Source of the DNA: Mycolicibacterium mucogenicum DSM 44124
GTDB lineage: Bacteria; Actinomycetota; Actinomycetes; Mycobacteriales; Mycobacteriaceae
Length of the DNA: 64,000 bases
NCBI RefSeq assembly: GCF_005670685.2
Contig: NZ_CP062008.1
Coordinates: 3,162,001 to 3,226,000, forward strand
Direction of reading: 5' to 3'
Shown here: positions 24,207-32,704 of the stretch, piece by piece
Position numbering within the stretch: position 1 is the first letter of the stretch
How the letters are laid out: each line of letters opens with the position of its first letter
Program-made: the position numbers and the translations under genes
The notes under the pieces: model-generated
What the model was told of the DNA's origin: nothing
The model's database searches: none
What the model saw: only the letters and a program-made list of their open reading frames with translations

Positions 24207-25679
24207 TCAATCGAGCCCGGCGGTGCCGTCCGGCTTGACGGTCACGGTGGCACCCGCGAGGTCCTCGCGGGTGCTGGCCTCGGCTTGCGACGCATCGGTG
24301 ATGACGGCCAGCGCCCGGCCGCCATCGGGTGTACGGACGGCGACGAAGACCTTCTCGGGCGTACCCTCGCGGGTCACCGGTGTGGTCCAGGACTCGACGG
24401 TGCCAGTACCGGACCAGTCGTCCTCGGCCACCACGGTCGGCTCGGCATCGACCTCGGATTGCACGTCTGCCCAACGGAATTCGTTTGCCGGTGGCTCGGT
24501 GCTGTAGACGCCGAAGCTGTGCTTGGTCAGGTAGCCACCGTTGGCGGTGATGAGCCCGATCTGGCCGGGATGGGCCACTAGGCGCTCGGCCATGGTGGCG
24601 ATCGAATGCGAGACGTAGTTGTTCCACGGCCCGCCGGCGAAGGTCAGGCCACCGGTCACCGTCAGCGGCCGCGCCGGATCATCGAGGGCCAGACCGAGCT
24701 CACGGGCGGCGACCTGCACTGCCGACGGGAAGCACGAGTACACGTCCACCGCATCGATGTCGTCGATGCCGAGCCCGGTGAGCTCCAGCACGCGGCGCCC
24801 GGCGATGCGAATGGACGGTGACCCCGAGAAACTGCCGCGTTCACCCAGCACGTACGGATCATGCGCATCGGTACCCGCATGTGGGAAAACCCAACGGTCC
24901 CTGGGAATCCGCAGTTCTTCGGCCTTGCCCACCGAGGTCAGGATCAGGGCGGCGCCCTGGTCGACCATGTTGTTGGAGTTCATCAGCTTGGTGTACGGCC
25001 AGCTGATCATCCGGTTGTCCGGACCGGGCTGCCAAATCTGCTCGGCAGGCACCGCCTCCCGGCTCCAGGCATGCGGATTGCCTTCTGCCACTTGACTGAA
25101 CCGCGCCCACAGCTCCCCGATCCGGCGGCGGTAGTCCTCGACGCCCTCCCCCGCCGCGATCCGCAACGCCTGCTCGAACATCGGGTACACATGCGACGGC
25201 GCCACCAAACCGATCCGCAGCTCGGCCGGCCCCACCATGTCCACGTCGGGGTCGCTGGGCGCCATCGGCACCGACTCGTCCTGCTCCGTTCCGGCCAGGC
25301 GCTCACCGCGCGCCTTCAACCGCGTCCGCGTCCGCCAGGTCTCGCCGCCGGCGATCAGCACCACGTCATTGCGGCCCTGCTGGATGTCCAGGCACGCCTG
25401 GTTCACCAACGACTGCGGCACGTTGCCACCGACCGGGGAGTAGCGGGTGACGGCGCCGGGCGCGCCGATGCGCTGCGCGAGCAACAGCCCGGGATCCCGG
25501 TACCGCAAGGAGAAGACGTTGACGATCCGGACCGCGTCGACCGCCTCGAGCACGCGCGCATCGGCCGCCTCCCGTGCCGCGGCCTCCATCAGGTCGACGG
25601 GCTCGCCACCCGGGTTCTCGTCGTACTGGTTGACCTGGCCATAGCCGACGAGCACCGGGGTTCGGGGATCAAGGGGCAC
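24207..25679 (-). CDS. Thiolase-like acetyl-CoA acetyltransferase (Rv1867-like)
   Basis: A 490-residue thiolase-fold protein. VNQACLDIQQGRNDVVLIAGGE (around residues 92-113) corresponds to the loop carrying the nucleophilic Cys of thiolases. The second half shows YSCFPSAVQVAARELGL and LTFAGGPWNNYVSHSI where canonical thiolases have NEAFA and the glycine-rich region, and the usual C-terminal CxG motif is replaced by TANGGYLTKH. A ~90-residue tail follows. It belongs with the SCP2/thiolase-like proteins of mycobacteria; by synteny it is Rv1867. Condensation or cleavage of acyl-CoA is plausible but the altered C-terminal site makes canonical thiolase activity uncertain. Confidence 0.8.
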   Translation of the reverse strand: MPLDPRTPVLVGYGQVNQYDENPGGEPVDLMEAAAREAADARVLEAVDAVRIVNVFSLRYRDPGLLLAQRIGAPGAVTRYSPVGGNVPQSLVNQACLDIQQGRNDVVLIAGGETWRTRTRLKARGERLAGTEQDESVPMAPSDPDVDMVGPAELRIGLVAPSHVYPMFEQALRIAAGEGVEDYRRRIGELWARFSQVAEGNPHAWSREAVPAEQIWQPGPDNRMISWPYTKLMNSNNMVDQGAALILTSVGKAEELRIPRDRWVFPHAGTDAHDPYVLGERGSFSGSPSIRIAGRRVLELTGLGIDDIDAVDVYSCFPSAVQVAARELGLALDDPARPLTVTGGLTFAGGPWNNYVSHSIATMAERLVAHPGQIGLITANGGYLTKHSFGVYSTEPPANEFRWADVQSEVDAEPTVVAEDDWSGTGTVESWTTPVTREGTPEKVFVAVRTPDGGRALAVITDASQAEASTREDLAGATVTVKPDGTAGLD

Positions 25680-25752
25680 TCCATCACGTTAGTGGGTCGT
25701 CGCCAACTGTTGTGACCTGGCCCTTTGGCGCCTGTCGGTACACTCGCCAGAG

Positions 25753-26511
25753 ATGATCGACGCCTCGGCAGCCGCCGCTGCACCATGCCTACCGACCGGC
25801 TCACCAGCCGTGCGGCACCCGCGCGTCTACATCGATGTGGCCGTGGTCGTGGCCGTCCTGGTCGCGACCAATCTGCTGGCCCACTTCACCACCCCCTGGG
25901 CGAACATCGTCGTCGTGCCCCTCGCCGCGCTCGGGCTGGTGGCTCTGGTCCGCAAAAGGGGCCTCGGGTGGACCGAACTCGGACTCGGCCGCGCGCACTG
26001 GCGGACCGGCATGCGCTACGCACTCGGTGCCATTCTGCTCGTCGGGTCGGTGATCGCCGTCGGTGTACTGCTGCCCTGGACCCGGCCGATGTTCCTCAAC
26101 AACCACTACGCGACCATCTCCGGCGCCCTGTTGGCGTCGATGATCGTCATCCCACTGCAGACCGTCATCCCCGAGGAACTGGCCTTCCGCGGCGTTCTGC
26201 ACGGCACGCTCGACCGGGCCTGGGGATTCCGCGGCGTCGCCGCCGCGGGCTCGCTGCTGTTCGGCCTCTGGCACATCGCCACCTCACTGGGCCTGACCAG
26301 CAGCAACGTCGGATTCACGCGCGTCCTCGGCGGCGGGGTGGCCGGCATGATCGCCGGCGTCGCCATGGCCGTCGTCGCCACCGCTGCCGCGGGATTCGTC
26401 TTCACCTGGCTGCGGCGCCGGTCCGGCAGCCTGCTCGCGCCGATCGCGCTGCACTGGTCACTCAACGGCATGGGTGCACTCGCCGCCGCCGCCGTCTGGC
26501 ACTTCACCTAG
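25753..26511 (+). CDS. CPBP family intramembrane metalloprotease
   Basis: A 252-residue membrane protein with about six to eight hydrophobic segments and the CPBP/Abi motifs: PEELAFRGVLHG (EExxxR, about 138-149), GLWHIATSLG with His, and ALHWSLNG near the C-terminus. These residues form the metal site of a Rce1-like protease; actinobacterial roles are unknown but include processing or immunity functions elsewhere. It is divergent from the thiolase-like gene with 73 bp between, and by position matches M. tuberculosis Rv1863c. ATG 25753 is used. Confidence 0.83.
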   Translation: MIDASAAAAAPCLPTGSPAVRHPRVYIDVAVVVAVLVATNLLAHFTTPWANIVVVPLAALGLVALVRKRGLGWTELGLGRAHWRTGMRYALGAILLVGSVIAVGVLLPWTRPMFLNNHYATISGALLASMIVIPLQTVIPEELAFRGVLHGTLDRAWGFRGVAAAGSLLFGLWHIATSLGLTSSNVGFTRVLGGGVAGMIAGVAMAVVATAAAGFVFTWLRRRSGSLLAPIALHWSLNGMGALAAAAVWHFT

Positions 26512-26624
26512 AAACCGCGCCGGCGGACTGGCCCCCTAACCGTCACCAGATCGCTGCATTTCAGACCTCGTTGCGGCTCGCCGAACGGGGCTAGCCTCGA
26601 GATGTATCAGTCAATCGAAAGGTC

Positions 26625-26903
26625 ATGACAATGATGCACATCGTCTGGTTGATTCTTCTCGGCCTCGTCGTCGGAGCCATCGCCCGGTTCGTCGTACCCG
26701 GGAAGGACGACATGGGGTGGATCCTCACGTGCGTGCTCGGCATCGCGGGTGGTTATGTCGGCGGCACGCTGAGCAGTGTCGTCTACGCGCCGCACAAGCT
26801 CGATTTCCGCCCGCCGATCGAGCACTCCTTCTGGGGCGCGCTGGTCGGCGCGGTGATCCTCGTCCTGCTCTACCGCTTCGTGAAGTCGAAGAGTTCTACG
26901 TAG
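26625..26903 (+). CDS. GlsB/YeaQ/YmgE family small membrane protein (Rv1861-like)
   Basis: A 92-residue protein with three hydrophobic segments (IVWLILLGLVVGAIARFVVPG; ILTCVLGIAGGYVGGTLSSV; FWGALVGAVILVLLYRFV), the transglycosylase-associated family layout with its conserved GxxxG spacing. It is an inner-membrane, stress-associated protein family of unknown mechanism. GAAAGG precedes ATG 26625, and a possible -10 TAGCCT lies about 30 bp upstream. It ends next to a strong bidirectional terminator that separates it from apa. Confidence 0.85.
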   Translation: MTMMHIVWLILLGLVVGAIARFVVPGKDDMGWILTCVLGIAGGYVGGTLSSVVYAPHKLDFRPPIEHSFWGALVGAVILVLLYRFVKSKSST

Positions 26904-26914
26904 AACTCACAGCG

Positions 26915-26962
26915 AAAAGAATCGAGGACCGCGCCCGGTTGGGCACGGTCCTCGATTCTTTT
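26915..26962. terminator. Bidirectional intrinsic terminator
   Basis: Perfect 17-bp arms (AAAAGAATCGAGGACCG and complement) with an inner GCCC-GGTT-GGGC hairpin. A-rich and T-rich ends on both sides suit termination in either direction, between the GlsB-like gene and apa. Confidence 0.92.
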
Positions 26963-26968
26963 GAGCAA

Positions 26969-27979
26969 CTATCCGGCGGGGGCCATCTCCGGCGGCGCGT
27001 TCGTCACCGGCACCGGAACGCCGACCATCGGGTGGGCCGGATCCGCAGGCTTGGGCGGAGCGTTCGGGTCGACCGGAGGCGGCGGCGGCGGGTTCCACGG
27101 GCGGATCGACTGGGCCAGCGTCACAGCGGCGGCCTTGTCGACCGGGTGGTTCCCCGAGCCCAGCCACACGACGAACCACCGCTGCGGGTTGCGCTGGCTG
27201 CGGATCGTGGCGTCCGGCGGCGGGTTGCCGACGACACCCGCCCAGATCTGGCCGTTGGGCTTACCGGTGTCGGTGAACTTGACCTCGTAGAACGACGCCG
27301 CACCCGGCAGGGACCCTGCCGTCAGCGCGGTGGTCTCCTGGCCGACGCGGGTGCCCGGGAAGGGCATGAAGAACTCACCCATGTCCGAGGCCAACCGGTT
27401 GGCGGCCTTGCCGTTGTCGGACTCGGCGCCGGCGAACAGCTTCAGGTCCAGACGACCCAGCAGCACGCTGGTGTCGCTCGGGGCCTGCTCCGAACCCGCG
27501 GCCGGGGCCTTGGTCAGCAGCGCCTGGCCGTACGAGAGCTGCGTGGCGTCGGCGATCTTCCAGCCTTGCGGCACGACGTAACTGAAGCCACCGGCGTCGT
27601 TGTTGACCCGGCCGGGCTCAGCCGGCGGCGCCGGAGCGGCTGCCGGAGCCGCACCCGCGGCGGTACCCGGCGCCGGCGCGCCGGGCGCTGCGGGCGCAGG
27701 CGGTGGTGGCGGTGCGTTGGGGTCGGCCGGCGGTGCGGCCGGGTCCGCCGCGGGAGGCGGCGGCACTTCGACCCCCGGGGCCGGAGCAGGCGCCGGTTCG
27801 CCGACCGGGGCGGGTGCCGGAGCAGGAGCCGGGGCGGGCGCAGGAGCTGGCGGCACCGGGTCGGCGTACGAGATCGCGCTCGGCAGCACGATGGCCACGG
27901 CCGCCGCACCTGCCACAGCAGCAGTCAGGGATTTCGGAAGGCGTTTGCGGGCACTTGTCCGCGCATCCGGGTGTCGCAT
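26969..27979 (-). CDS. apa: Alanine-proline-rich secreted antigen Apa (fibronectin-attachment protein)
   Basis: A 336-residue exported protein. A signal peptide (KSLTAAVAGAAAVAIVLPSAISYA, cleavage near residue 39) is followed by a long Ala/Pro/Gly repeat region to ~125, a globular core (FSYVVPQGWKIADATQLSYG ... FVVWLGSGNHPVDKAAA) and a Pro-rich tail. This is the layout of Apa/MPT32/FAP, an O-mannosylated mycobacterial adhesin; Thr residues for glycosylation are fewer here than in M. tuberculosis. By synteny it is Rv1860. TTGCGT and TATTTT upstream could be the promoter with only a short leader. It shares no operon with modC, which ends 156 bp upstream. Confidence 0.92.
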   Translation of the reverse strand: MRHPDARTSARKRLPKSLTAAVAGAAAVAIVLPSAISYADPVPPAPAPAPAPAPAPAPVGEPAPAPAPGVEVPPPPAADPAAPPADPNAPPPPPAPAAPGAPAPGTAAGAAPAAAPAPPAEPGRVNNDAGGFSYVVPQGWKIADATQLSYGQALLTKAPAAGSEQAPSDTSVLLGRLDLKLFAGAESDNGKAANRLASDMGEFFMPFPGTRVGQETTALTAGSLPGAASFYEVKFTDTGKPNGQIWAGVVGNPPPDATIRSQRNPQRWFVVWLGSGNHPVDKAAAVTLAQSIRPWNPPPPPPVDPNAPPKPADPAHPMVGVPVPVTNAPPEMAPAG

Positions 27980-28135
27980 GGGGACGAAAATACAGTGTTA
28001 CCGGCGTGACGCAAGTGCGAGTTGCGGCTAATTCCTCCGCGAGTCTGTTAGCTCGCGTGCGGCATCTGGACAGACCACGGCGAGATCACCCGGTTGCTGA
28101 GCCCCAATGCGGCCCCGGACGGGCCGGGCGTGCCG

Positions 28136-29224
28136 TCACGCCGGGCGAATCGCGACGTCCTGCGGATCGACGCCGAAGTACACCTGCTCCCCCGGAATCA
28201 GCCGCAGACCTGCCGCCACCTCCGCACTGATGTCGGCCGCCAGACCCCCGCCGCCGTCGTCGGCCGCCTCGGCACGCACCCGGATGACCGGGCCGCGGTG
28301 ATCCAGTTCCGCGACCCCGACGGCGACGACATTGACGTCCGCCGCGGGCAGCTCCCGGCCCACCGATACCGCCGCCGGAGCGAACACCGCGATCGCCGGA
28401 CCGCCCGGTGTCACGTCGGGCCCCCAGACACCGCGCCACGCCTGTCCCGCGGCCAGCACCGAACCGCCGTCGTCCCCCGCGCGCCCACTGACCAGATTCA
28501 CGCCCGCGAACCGCGCCCCGAACACCGTCCGCGGCGCGGTCAGCACATCGGCGACGGTGCCCGATTCGACGATGCGGCCGCCCTCGATGACCGCCACCCG
28601 ATCCGCGAGCGTGACGACGTCGAGAAGGTCGTGGCTGACCAGCACCGAACTGCGTCCGCCGGTGGCCAGGACGCCGCGCAGCAGCCGGCGCATCGCCGAC
28701 GCCGCCGTGACGTCCAGACCGGACAGCGGTTCGTCGAGCAGCAGCACGTCGGGTTCGGCGGCCAGTGCCCGGGCCAGCGCGACCCGCTGCGCCTGACCGC
28801 CCGACAAGTGCCCCGGCCGGCGATCGGCCAGTTCGGCGGCGCCGACCTCACCCAGCCAGCGGTCCGCCGTCCGCCGCGTCTCGGTGTGTGCGCCCCGGCG
28901 GTGGAGATGGCGGGCCTGTGGCCCGAAAGCCACGTTGCCGGCGACCGTCAGGTGGGGAAACAGCGCCGGGTCCTGCAGCAGCAGGCCGACCCGCCGGTTG
29001 TGCACCGCGATGTGCCGGCCCGATGCCGTGTCCGTCAATTCGCGTCCACCCACCGTGACGGTGCCCGCGTCGGGCCGCAGCAGGCCGGCGATCACGTGCA
29101 GCACACTGGATTTCCCCGCGCCGTTGGGCCCGACGACGGCCAGCACCTCGCCGGCGGCGACGTCGAACTCCACGTCGATGCCGCGACCTTCGACGACCGC
29201 GCGTACCGCGAGACCGCCCGTCAC
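28136..29224 (-). CDS. modC: Molybdate ABC transporter ATP-binding protein
   Basis: A 362-residue ATPase. Walker [10 protein letters not shown], the Q-loop [14 protein letters not shown], signature LSGGQAQR and Walker [12 protein letters not shown] are in the N-terminal ~235 residues. A C-terminal domain of ~110 residues ([14 protein letters not shown] and [15 protein letters not shown]) matches the molybdate-binding TOBE/Mop region of ModC. GTG 29224 overlaps the modB stop as GTGA. It is the last gene of modABC and energises uptake of molybdate for molybdopterin enzymes. Synteny: Rv1859. Confidence 0.95.
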   Translation of the reverse strand: MTGGLAVRAVVEGRGIDVEFDVAAGEVLAVVGPNGAGKSSVLHVIAGLLRPDAGTVTVGGRELTDTASGRHIAVHNRRVGLLLQDPALFPHLTVAGNVAFGPQARHLHRRGAHTETRRTADRWLGEVGAAELADRRPGHLSGGQAQRVALARALAAEPDVLLLDEPLSGLDVTAASAMRRLLRGVLATGGRSSVLVSHDLLDVVTLADRVAVIEGGRIVESGTVADVLTAPRTVFGARFAGVNLVSGRAGDDGGSVLAAGQAWRGVWGPDVTPGGPAIAVFAPAAVSVGRELPAADVNVVAVGVAELDHRGPVIRVRAEAADDGGGGLAADISAEVAAGLRLIPGEQVYFGVDPQDVAIRPA

Positions 29225-30024
29225 GGTCTGGTCTCCGCTTCGAACGGCCCGCGACCGAACCGGGCGCCGCCCGTCACGAGCACCACGACGGCCGCGACCA
29301 CGACCAGAACCAGCGACAGCGCGACGGCGGCATCGGCGTCGGCCTCGCGCTGCAGATAGATCTCCAGCGGCAGCGTCCGCGTCACCCCCTCGCGGGAACC
29401 GGCGAACGTCAGCGTCGCGCCGAACTCGCCCAGCGACCGTGCGAACGCCAGCACCGAACCGGACACCAGGCCCGGGGCCAGCATCGGCAGGGTGACCCGG
29501 CGCCACACCGTGGTGGGCCGGGCCCCGAGCGTGGCCGCGACCGCCTCGTACTGCGATCCGGCCGTGCGGGCCGCGCCTTCCAGCGCGATAACCAGAAACG
29601 GCAGTGAGACGAACGTCTGCGCCAGCACGACCGCCGTCGTCGAGAAGGCGATGTGCACGCCTGCCGCGTCCAGGTACTTGCCGATCAGCCCGAGCCGGCC
29701 GAAGGCGTACAGCAGCGCGATACCGCCGACGACCGGCGGCAGTACCAACGGCAGCAGGATCAGCGGGCGGGTCCAGCGCACCACCCGGGAGCCGCTGCGC
29801 GCCAGGACCAGCGCCATCGGCACGCCCAGCATCACGCAGAGCACGGTGCTGGCCGCGGCGGTCTTGAGGCTCAGGACCAGCGCGGTCACCGACGAGTCGC
29901 TGGTGATCAGCTCCAGGAAGCGCGACCAGTCGACCTTCGCCGCGACCGCGATCAGGGGCAGGACGACGAACAACGCACCCAGTGCCGCAGGGACGTAGAT
30001 CCAGCGCGGCAGCCCGGGGTTCAA
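29221..30024 (-). CDS. modB: Molybdate ABC transporter permease
   Basis: A 267-residue inner-membrane permease with about six hydrophobic segments, beginning [21 protein letters not shown]. The cytoplasmic EAA-type loop, [24 protein letters not shown], is the ATPase docking site of importers. The gene overlaps modA by 4 bp upstream and modC by 4 bp downstream. Synteny: Rv1858. The C-terminal tail is short and charged. Confidence 0.95.
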   Translation of the reverse strand: MNPGLPRWIYVPAALGALFVVLPLIAVAAKVDWSRFLELITSDSSVTALVLSLKTAAASTVLCVMLGVPMALVLARSGSRVVRWTRPLILLPLVLPPVVGGIALLYAFGRLGLIGKYLDAAGVHIAFSTTAVVLAQTFVSLPFLVIALEGAARTAGSQYEAVAATLGARPTTVWRRVTLPMLAPGLVSGSVLAFARSLGEFGATLTFAGSREGVTRTLPLEIYLQREADADAAVALSLVLVVVAAVVVLVTGGARFGRGPFEAETRP

Positions 30025-30794
30025 GGCTGTGCGAACCCGAACTGCGCCAGGATCTGGCGTCCCGTGTCACTCGTGACCAGGTCGACGAACCGCTGGGCGG
30101 CCGACGCGTCGGCCGCCGACTTCAGCACCCCGATCGGGTAGATGTTCACCGCCGACGCCGCCTGCGGGAACTCGACCTTGGCGACCTTGTCGCCCGCCGA
30201 CTTGGCGTCGGTCTGATACACCACTCCGGCGTCGGCCTGGCCGCTGGTGACCTTGTTCAGCACGTCCGTCACCGACGTCTCCTCGCTGACCGGCCTGAGT
30301 TCGACGCCGACGATCTTCTCGACCTTGCGCGTCGCCGTCCCGCATGGCACCTGACGGGCACACACCACGACGTTCAGCCCGGGCCGTGCCAGATCACCGA
30401 AGTTGTTGACATGCTTGGGATTTCCCGGCGGGGTCACGATGACGAGCGTGTTGGAGGCGAAGTTCACCGGGGTGCCCGCGAGCAACCCGGCCTTGGCCGC
30501 CTTGGTCATGTTGTTGGCGTCGGCCGAGGCGAACACATCGGCCTTGGCGCCCTGCGTCAGCTGTTCGACCAACGACGACGAGCCCGCGAAGTTGAACTGC
30601 ACGTCCGCGCCCGGGTTCTCCTTCTTGTAGCGGTCGGCGAACGCGGTGAACGCCTGCTTCAGGGATGCCGCCGCGTACACGTTGATCACAGGACCCGACG
30701 GTTTCGAGCTCGAATCACACGCCGAGAGTGCACTCACGCCGCCGAGCAGGACCAACACCGCCACCGCGCGCATCAACTTGCGCATGAGCCACAT
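30021..30794 (-). CDS. modA: Molybdate-binding lipoprotein
   Basis: A 257-residue periplasmic-type binding protein anchored as a lipoprotein (signal with [12 protein letters not shown]). The core shows the ModA pattern: [27 protein letters not shown] with Ser ligands, [11 protein letters not shown] and [14 protein letters not shown] 30794 is preferred because TAGGGT ends 7 nt before it, giving a leaderless transcript; ATG 30815 further upstream gives a longer but less likely start. It heads the modABC operon. The divergent SDR gene lies 110 bp away. Synteny: Rv1857. Confidence 0.93.
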   Translation of the reverse strand: MWLMRKLMRAVAVLVLLGGVSALSACDSSSKPSGPVINVYAAASLKQAFTAFADRYKKENPGADVQFNFAGSSSLVEQLTQGAKADVFASADANNMTKAAKAGLLAGTPVNFASNTLVIVTPPGNPKHVNNFGDLARPGLNVVVCARQVPCGTATRKVEKIVGVELRPVSEETSVTDVLNKVTSGQADAGVVYQTDAKSAGDKVAKVEFPQAASAVNIYPIGVLKSAADASAAQRFVDLVTSDTGRQILAQFGFAQP

Positions 30795-30801
30795 GCGCAA
30801 A

Positions 30802-30807
30802 ACCCTA
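30802..30807 (-). promoter_or_regulatory. -10 box of modABC (leaderless)
   Basis: TAGGGT on the minus strand is 7 nt from the modA ATG at 30794. No recognisable -35 or ModE-type palindrome was found. Confidence 0.5.
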
Positions 30808-30904
30808 GGGCCCATTCCTCCGCGTGGCGAGTTTCGTCAGCTAGCTACTGTCCAGTAACATGGCGGCAACCGCGTTCAGCGTTGCACACGAGGAGGCCCT
30901 GTTC

Positions 30905-31576
30905 ATGGACGTTCTGGTCACCGGAGGCGATACCGATCTCGGCCGCGTCATCGCCGCAGGATTCCGCGACGCCGGACACAACGTGACGATCGCCGGCGCC
31001 CGCCGCGACGAGCTCGAAGTAGCCGCCAAGGAACTCGAAGTCGAGTCGATCGTGCTGGACAACACCGACGGCGCCGCGCTGGAGCAGATGCGCGACAAGC
31101 TGCCGCAGCACCTCGACACCATCGTGAACGTCCCGGCACCCGTGTGGTCCGCCGGCGACCCGCGCACCTACACCCTGGCCGAGCGCGCCGCCGTGTGGCG
31201 CAACACGCTCGATTCGTCGCTGCTGTCGGCCGTGCTGACCGTCCAGATCCTCGGCGACCAGATGCGTTCGGGCGGTGCCATCGTCACCGTCGTCCCGGAA
31301 TGCCCCAAGGACGGCACTGCCGACGCGGCGATCAAGGCGGCCGTGTCGAACTGGACCGCCGGCCAGGCCGAGCACTTCGGCATCCGCGGCATCACGATCA
31401 ACGTGGTCGCCGCGGGCCGCGGCTCCGAAGCGGGCTACGACGGCGTCGAGACCAGCGGCGCAACCGTCGGATCCGAGCTGACCAAGCTCGCGCTCTTCCT
31501 CACCACGCCCGCGGCGCGCCACATCACCGGCGAGACGCTGCACGTGAGCGCCGGCGCGCTCGCGACCTTCGCCTGA
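30905..31576 (+). CDS. Short-chain dehydrogenase-like protein lacking the catalytic Tyr (Rv1856c-like)
   Basis: A 223-residue Rossmann-fold protein. The cofactor motif is VTGGDTDLGRVIA at the N-terminus. At the place of YxxxK the sequence is DAAIKAAV, so the Lys is kept but the Tyr is Asp. ATG 30905 has a strong GAGGAGG site 8 nt upstream and gives the length of the M. tuberculosis homologue; ATG 30860, 8 nt after a TACTGT box, would add 15 residues and may also be used. A binding or regulatory function, or unusual catalysis, is more likely than a normal dehydrogenase. Confidence 0.8.
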   Translation: MDVLVTGGDTDLGRVIAAGFRDAGHNVTIAGARRDELEVAAKELEVESIVLDNTDGAALEQMRDKLPQHLDTIVNVPAPVWSAGDPRTYTLAERAAVWRNTLDSSLLSAVLTVQILGDQMRSGGAIVTVVPECPKDGTADAAIKAAVSNWTAGQAEHFGIRGITINVVAAGRGSEAGYDGVETSGATVGSELTKLALFLTTPAARHITGETLHVSAGALATFA

Positions 31577-31663
31577 CCCATCACTTCATCGGCCAGTTTT
31601 ATTCCCGATTTGTGTCGGCTTCGCGTCCGGCGAAACACAGGACGCGGCAACGCGGTTGGTGAC

Positions 31664-31669
31664 TAGGGT
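31664..31669 (+). promoter_or_regulatory. -10 box for leaderless LLM oxidoreductase transcript
   Basis: TAGGGT is followed by exactly 6 nt and then the GTG start at 31676, so transcript and coding sequence should begin at the same base. No ribosome site is present. Confidence 0.7.
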
Positions 31670-31675
31670 CGAATC

Positions 31676-32605
31676 GTGACGATTCGACTCGGTCTTCAGA
31701 TCCCCAACTTCTCCTACGGCACGGGTGTCAGTGAGCTGTTCCCGACCGTCATCGCCCAGGCGCAGGAAGCCGAGGCCGCCGGCTTCGACTCCGTCTTCGT
31801 GATGGACCACTTCTATCAGCTGCCGATGCTCGGCACCCCCGACCAGCCGATGCTCGAGGCGTACACCGCACTCGGCGGCCTGGCCACCGCGACCCAGAAC
31901 GTTCAGCTGGGCACCATGGTCACGGGCAACACGTACCGCAACCCGACGTTGCTGGCCAAGGCCATCACCACGCTCGACGTGATCAGTCAGGGGCGCGCCA
32001 TCCTGGGCATCGGCACCGGCTGGTTCGAACTCGAGCACGATTCGCTGGGCTACGAGTTCGGGACGTTCACCGACCGGTTCAACAAGCTGCACGAGGCGCT
32101 CGAGATCATCCTGCCCATGCTCGCCGGGGAACGGCCCACCTTCGAGGGCAAGTACTACCGGACGCGTGAGGCGATGGCCGAGCCGCGTTTCCGCGACCAC
32201 ATCCCGCTGCTGATCGGCGGCAGCGGCGAGAAGAAAACCATTCCGCTCGCCGCCCGGCACTTCGACCACCTGAATCTGGTGTCGGGCTTCGACGAGGCGC
32301 CGCGCAAGGTGGCCGTGGTCCAGGAAGCGTGCGAGAAGATCGACCGCGACCCGGCGACCCTGGAAACCAGCATGCTCGTCACCGCCTTCGTCGACGACAA
32401 GGCGACGCCGGACCTGATCCCCGCGGAGATGACCCAGCGCATGGTCGCCGGCAGCGCCGAAAGCGTCGCCGAACAGCTCAAAGCCAAGGTGTTCGACGCG
32501 GGCATCGGCGGCGTGATCCTGAACATTCCGACCAGCGTGACCGGATACGTACCCGGCGTCATCTCGGCCCTCGGAGCAGCGCTGACCGCGGCCATCAACG
32601 CCTGA
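31676..32605 (+). CDS. LLM class F420-dependent oxidoreductase (Rv1855c-like)
   Basis: A 309-residue TIM-barrel flavin/F420 enzyme of the luciferase-like monooxygenase family. Typical segments are IRLGLQIPNFSYG at the start, EAAGFDSVFVMDHFY, LGTMVTGNTYRNPTLLAK, GRAILGIGTGWFELEH and HIPLLIGGSGEKKT. Mycobacterial members use deazaflavin F420 for hydride transfer; the substrate is not predictable. GTG 31676 is supported by an ideally spaced -10 box. It lies 99 bp before ndh in the same direction. Synteny: Rv1855c. Confidence 0.9.
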   Translation: MTIRLGLQIPNFSYGTGVSELFPTVIAQAQEAEAAGFDSVFVMDHFYQLPMLGTPDQPMLEAYTALGGLATATQNVQLGTMVTGNTYRNPTLLAKAITTLDVISQGRAILGIGTGWFELEHDSLGYEFGTFTDRFNKLHEALEIILPMLAGERPTFEGKYYRTREAMAEPRFRDHIPLLIGGSGEKKTIPLAARHFDHLNLVSGFDEAPRKVAVVQEACEKIDRDPATLETSMLVTAFVDDKATPDLIPAEMTQRMVAGSAESVAEQLKAKVFDAGIGGVILNIPTSVTGYVPGVISALGAALTAAINA

Positions 32606-32704
32606 CCCGGCTCGGTGGGGCATCTCACTGCATTGATCGATTCAGCTGCGACTAGCCTGTGTCTGTAAACAGTCTTGTAGTAGTACGTCGAGGAGCCCCT
32701 CAAC

